Positions 61,255 through 64,000 of a DNA stretch of 64,000 nt are shown piece after piece. A program made the translations under genes and the position numbers. Source of the DNA: Arenimonas terrae. Lineage in GTDB: Bacteria; Pseudomonadota; Gammaproteobacteria; Xanthomonadales; Xanthomonadaceae. Where the stretch lies: contig NZ_SMDR01000001.1 of NCBI RefSeq assembly GCF_006265115.1, forward strand, positions 248,001-312,000. The letters are read 5' to 3'. The notes under the pieces are model-generated. The model saw only the letters and a list, made by a program, of their open reading frames with translations, ran no database searches and was not told where the DNA came from. Position 1 is the stretch's first letter; the number at the start of each line of letters is the position of its first letter.

Positions 61255-64000
61255 ATGAACGTCCACGCCCTGGCTTCCGCCGATACCCTCGATGCCGTCA
61301 TCGCCGCCCTGCCGGCCGGCCTCCCTGCCGCCGAGAAGGCCCTGCTGGAGCGTTTCGCCCGAAGCTTCTTCGAGCGGCTGCCGGAGGACGAGCTGGCGTC
61401 CCGGCCGGCCGCCGACTGGGCCGCAGTAGCCCGTTCCTTCCTGGCCTTCGCCGGCCAGCGCGAGGCCGGCCGCGCCAAGGTCGCGGTACTCAATCCGACC
61501 CAGGCCGCCGACGGCTTCGAGAGCACGCACACCGTGGTGCGCATCGCCAACGACGACATGCCCTTCCTGGTCGACTCGGTGCGCATGGCGCTGTCGCAGT
61601 TCGGCCTGACCCTGCACCAGATCGCGCACCCGGTGATGCCGATGCGCCGCGATGCCGCCGGCAATCTGCAGGCCGTGGGCGAAGGCGCCGCCGAATCGCT
61701 GATGCACCTGGAGATCGACCGCCAGGCCGACGCGCAGGCCATGGCGGCGATCGGCCAGGCCATCGAGGCCGCGCTGGTTGACGTGCGTGAATCGGTCGCC
61801 GACTGGCAGCCGATGCGCGCGAAGATGCTGGCCATCGCCGAAGACCTCGGCTCGCGGCCGATGCCGGTGGACGCCGCCGGTCGCGCCGAGGCGCAGGCTT
61901 TCCTGCGCTGGGCCGCCGACAACCACTTCACCTTCCTCGGCTACCGCGAGTACGAAGTCGTCGACCGCAAGCTGGCGGCGGTGCAGGGCAGCGGCCTGGG
62001 GCTGCTGCGCGGCAAGGACCATCTGGTGCAGCCGCGCCCGATCACCGGGCTGGCCGCGGCCGACCTGGCCCCGGGCCAGAAGCTCGACGCCCTGATCCTG
62101 ACCAAGACCAATGCCCGCGCCACGGTGCACCGTCCGGGGTACATGGACTACATCGGCGTGCTGGTGTTCGACGAAAAGGGCATCGCGGTGCGCGAACAGC
62201 GCTTCCTCGGTCTCTACACTTCCAGTGCCTACAACCGCCGCCCGTGGGAAATCCCGCTGGTGCGCCAGCGCCACGAACACGTGATGGCGGCTTCGGGACT
62301 GGCCCTGACCAGCCACAGCGGCAAGGCCCTGCGCCACATCCTGGAAACCCTGCCGCGCGAGGAGCTGTTCCAGTCCAGCGCCGAGGAACTGCAGCGCACC
62401 GCGATGGGCATCCTGGGGTTGCAGGAGCGCGCGCGCACGCGCCTGTTCCTGCGCCGCGACCGCTACGGCCGCTTCTTCTCCGCCCTGGTGTACATCCCGC
62501 GCGACCGGTTCAATACCGGCATCCGCCAGCGCATCGAAGCGCTGCTCATGCAGGAGCTCAACGGCGAGCGACTGGACCACAGCGTGCAGATCGGTGAGTC
62601 GCCGCTGGCGCAGTTGCACCTGGTGATCCGCCCCAAGGCCGGCGCGCCGGTCGAATTCGACCAGGACAAACTGGAAGCGGCGCTGGCCGGCATCGTGCGC
62701 GACTGGCACGACGAGCTGCGCGAGACCCTGGTCCGCCAGCACGGCGAAGAGCAGGGCCTGCGGCTGTTCCAGCGCTATGGGCGCGGACTCCCGGCCGGCT
62801 ACGTCGAGGCGGTCAGCGCCGAAAACGCGGCGGCCGATGTTCTGCAGGCGTCCAAGCTGCATGGTCAGAGCGACCTGCGCATCGTGTTCTCCCGCGGTGA
62901 GGGCGAGACCCTCGGCTTCAAGCTGATCCGCAAGGGCAGCGAGATCGCGCTTTCCGACGTGCTTCCGGTGATGGAGAACCTCGGCCTGCGCGTGTTGGCC
63001 GAGCATCCCTACGAACTTCTGGTCGACGAGGAGCGTATCTCGATCCAGCACTTCGAAGTGCAGTCGCTGCGTGGCGAGATCGACGTGGATGCCGCCCGCG
63101 TTCCGTTCGAGGAAGCCTTCGCCGCGGTCTGGCGCGGTGACGCCGAGAACGACGGCTTCAACCGCCTGCTGCCCAGCGCGCGCCTGGAGTGGCGCGACAT
63201 CGCCATGCTGCGCGGTTACGCCAAGTACTCGCTGCAGACCGGCGTGCCGTTCTCGCAGCCGTACATGGAAGACGCGCTGCAGCGCTATCCGGTGATCGCG
63301 CGCCTGCTGTACGAACTGTTCGCCGCCCGCTTCGAGCCGGGCCGCGAGCGGCCGCTCGACGCCGCCGGTCAGAAGGCCCTGCACGACCAGATCGCCTGGC
63401 TGCTGCCCAAGGACCGCCGCGCCGCGCTCGACACCATTCCGCAGGAAATCGCCTCGGCCCGCGCCCTGGACCGCAACGCCCAGATCGACGCCTGCACCGA
63501 CGCGCTGGAGATCCTGCTCGACAGCGTCGTCACCAGCATCGACGACGACCGCATCCTGCGTGGCTTCGAGGCCCTGATCAACGCGACCCTGCGCACCAAC
63601 TTCTACCAGAAGAAGGGCGGCGCGCACCGCGACTACATCAGCTTCAAGTTCGATCCTTCGAAGGTGCCGGACCTGCCGAAACCGCGGCCCTATCGGGAAA
63701 TCTTCGTCTACTCTCCCTTTGTCGAGGGCGTGCACCTGCGCTTCGGCCCGGTGGCGCGCGGCGGCCTGCGCTGGTCCGATCGCCGCGAGGATTTCCGCAC
63801 GGAAGTGCTGGGCCTGGTGAAGGCGCAGATGGTGAAGAACACCGTCATCGTGCCGGTCGGTTCCAAGGGCGGTTTCGTGGTCAAGCGTCCGCCGGTCGGC
63901 GGCGACCGCGACGCCCAGCTGGCCGAAGGCATCGCCTGCTACAAGCGGTTCATCAACGGCCTGCTCGACATCACCGACAACCTGGTGAATGGCGAGGTCG
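61255..64000 (+). CDS. NAD-specific glutamate dehydrogenase, large (about 180 kDa) type, 3' truncated
   Basis: The frame is open from ATG 61255 to the end of the window (915 codons). It encodes the N-terminal part of the large bacterial NAD-GDH (about 1,600 residues in full; GdhB in Pseudomonas). ACT-like segments are visible early (HTVVRIANDDMPFLVDSVRMAL, WAADNHFTFLGYREYEV). The catalytic domain begins near residue 820 (FSPFVEGVHLRFGPVARGGL, RREDFRTEVLGLVKAQMVKN, VPVGSKGGFV). It deaminates glutamate to 2-oxoglutarate, mainly in amino-acid catabolism. The last part of the gene lies beyond 64000. Confidence 0.95.
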   Translation, partial: MNVHALASADTLDAVIAALPAGLPAAEKALLERFARSFFERLPEDELASRPAADWAAVARSFLAFAGQREAGRAKVAVLNPTQAADGFESTHTVVRIANDDMPFLVDSVRMALSQFGLTLHQIAHPVMPMRRDAAGNLQAVGEGAAESLMHLEIDRQADAQAMAAIGQAIEAALVDVRESVADWQPMRAKMLAIAEDLGSRPMPVDAAGRAEAQAFLRWAADNHFTFLGYREYEVVDRKLAAVQGSGLGLLRGKDHLVQPRPITGLAAADLAPGQKLDALILTKTNARATVHRPGYMDYIGVLVFDEKGIAVREQRFLGLYTSSAYNRRPWEIPLVRQRHEHVMAASGLALTSHSGKALRHILETLPREELFQSSAEELQRTAMGILGLQERARTRLFLRRDRYGRFFSALVYIPRDRFNTGIRQRIEALLMQELNGERLDHSVQIGESPLAQLHLVIRPKAGAPVEFDQDKLEAALAGIVRDWHDELRETLVRQHGEEQGLRLFQRYGRGLPAGYVEAVSAENAAADVLQASKLHGQSDLRIVFSRGEGETLGFKLIRKGSEIALSDVLPVMENLGLRVLAEHPYELLVDEERISIQHFEVQSLRGEIDVDAARVPFEEAFAAVWRGDAENDGFNRLLPSARLEWRDIAMLRGYAKYSLQTGVPFSQPYMEDALQRYPVIARLLYELFAARFEPGRERPLDAAGQKALHDQIAWLLPKDRRAALDTIPQEIASARALDRNAQIDACTDALEILLDSVVTSIDDDRILRGFEALINATLRTNFYQKKGGAHRDYISFKFDPSKVPDLPKPRPYREIFVYSPFVEGVHLRFGPVARGGLRWSDRREDFRTEVLGLVKAQMVKNTVIVPVGSKGGFVVKRPPVGGDRDAQLAEGIACYKRFINGLLDITDNLVNGEV

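Noticed and set aside
61252-63735. Minus-strand frame opposite the NAD-glutamate dehydrogenase gene
   Set aside because: The plus strand encodes a clearly recognisable NAD-GDH; the antisense frame has no homology.

Overview
The window is high-GC (roughly 68-70%) chromosomal backbone from a gammaproteobacterium. Gene content and order point to the Lysobacterales (Xanthomonadales), family Lysobacteraceae: scpA-scpB-rluB, smc-zipA-ligA, purB-roxA-GNAT/DUF7931, sucA-sucB-lpdA, ugd-slyX-DUF2058, a DUF3011 secreted protein and a PilH-type regulator. Genus cannot be fixed from the sequence alone. I found no rRNA, tRNA, insertion sequence, prophage, CRISPR array or plasmid function. No gene-free stretch is longer than about 210 bp. 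Coding is dense on both strands.

Layout. 1-2.4 kb: end of a secreted protein, then a methionine-type aminotransferase coupled to an omega-amidase. 2.4-6.5 kb (minus): rluB, scpB, scpA and yciO. 6.6-9.1 kb: an S9 peptidase, a YciI-like protein and BolA. 9.3-16.8 kb: smc, zipA, ligA and epmA, so all three SMC-ScpAB subunits lie within 9 kb in two divergent blocks. 16.9-22.1 kb: DUF3011 protein, an unknown protein with a basic tail, mtnA and gyrA. 22.2-32.5 kb: an envelope block with a four-PDZ HtrA-like protease, a translationally coupled protein that looks like a degenerate HtrA domain, an alpha-2-macroglobulin lipoprotein with an intact thioester motif, and penicillin-binding protein 1C. 32.6-34.7 kb: peroxiredoxin, Hsp20 (with a sigma-32-like promoter) and a CbpA-type DnaJ protein. 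34.7-41.8 kb (minus): pilH, an AcuI/YhdH-type oxidoreductase, and the 2-oxoglutarate dehydrogenase operon sucA-sucB-lpdA behind a TATAAT promoter. 41.9-45.5 kb (minus): purB, roxA and a GNAT fusion. 45.6-47.0 kb: fumC.

47.0-50.9 kb (minus) looks like one self-regulated envelope operon: a small membrane or secreted protein, a YtrA-type GntR regulator, an ABC ATPase and permease, a DUF2884-like lipoprotein and a periplasmic VGSGD-repeat protein. It is driven by a TTGACA/TATAGT promoter with a 22-bp operator over the -10. 51.0-55.1 kb: glutathione peroxidase, FKBP lipoprotein, ugd, slyX and a DUF2058 protein. 55.1-59.8 kb (minus): metH, translationally coupled to an upstream ArsR-methyltransferase regulator that resembles SahR, with an operator-like palindrome at its promoter. 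60.0-64.0 kb: an acyl-CoA dehydrogenase and the first 915 codons of a large NAD-glutamate dehydrogenase that runs off the end.

Methionine metabolism recurs (aminotransferase/omega-amidase, mtnA, metH and its regulator), as do the TCA cycle and 2-oxoglutarate (sucAB-lpdA, fumC, NAD-GDH) and envelope maintenance. Two large palindromes with shared GGGGTC(G/A)GA ends and different interiors are the only dispersed-repeat-like structures. The observations I would follow up first are the HtrA/pseudoprotease/A2M/PBP1C block, the YtrA-regulated VGSGD operon, the SahR-like/metH switch and the palindrome pair.
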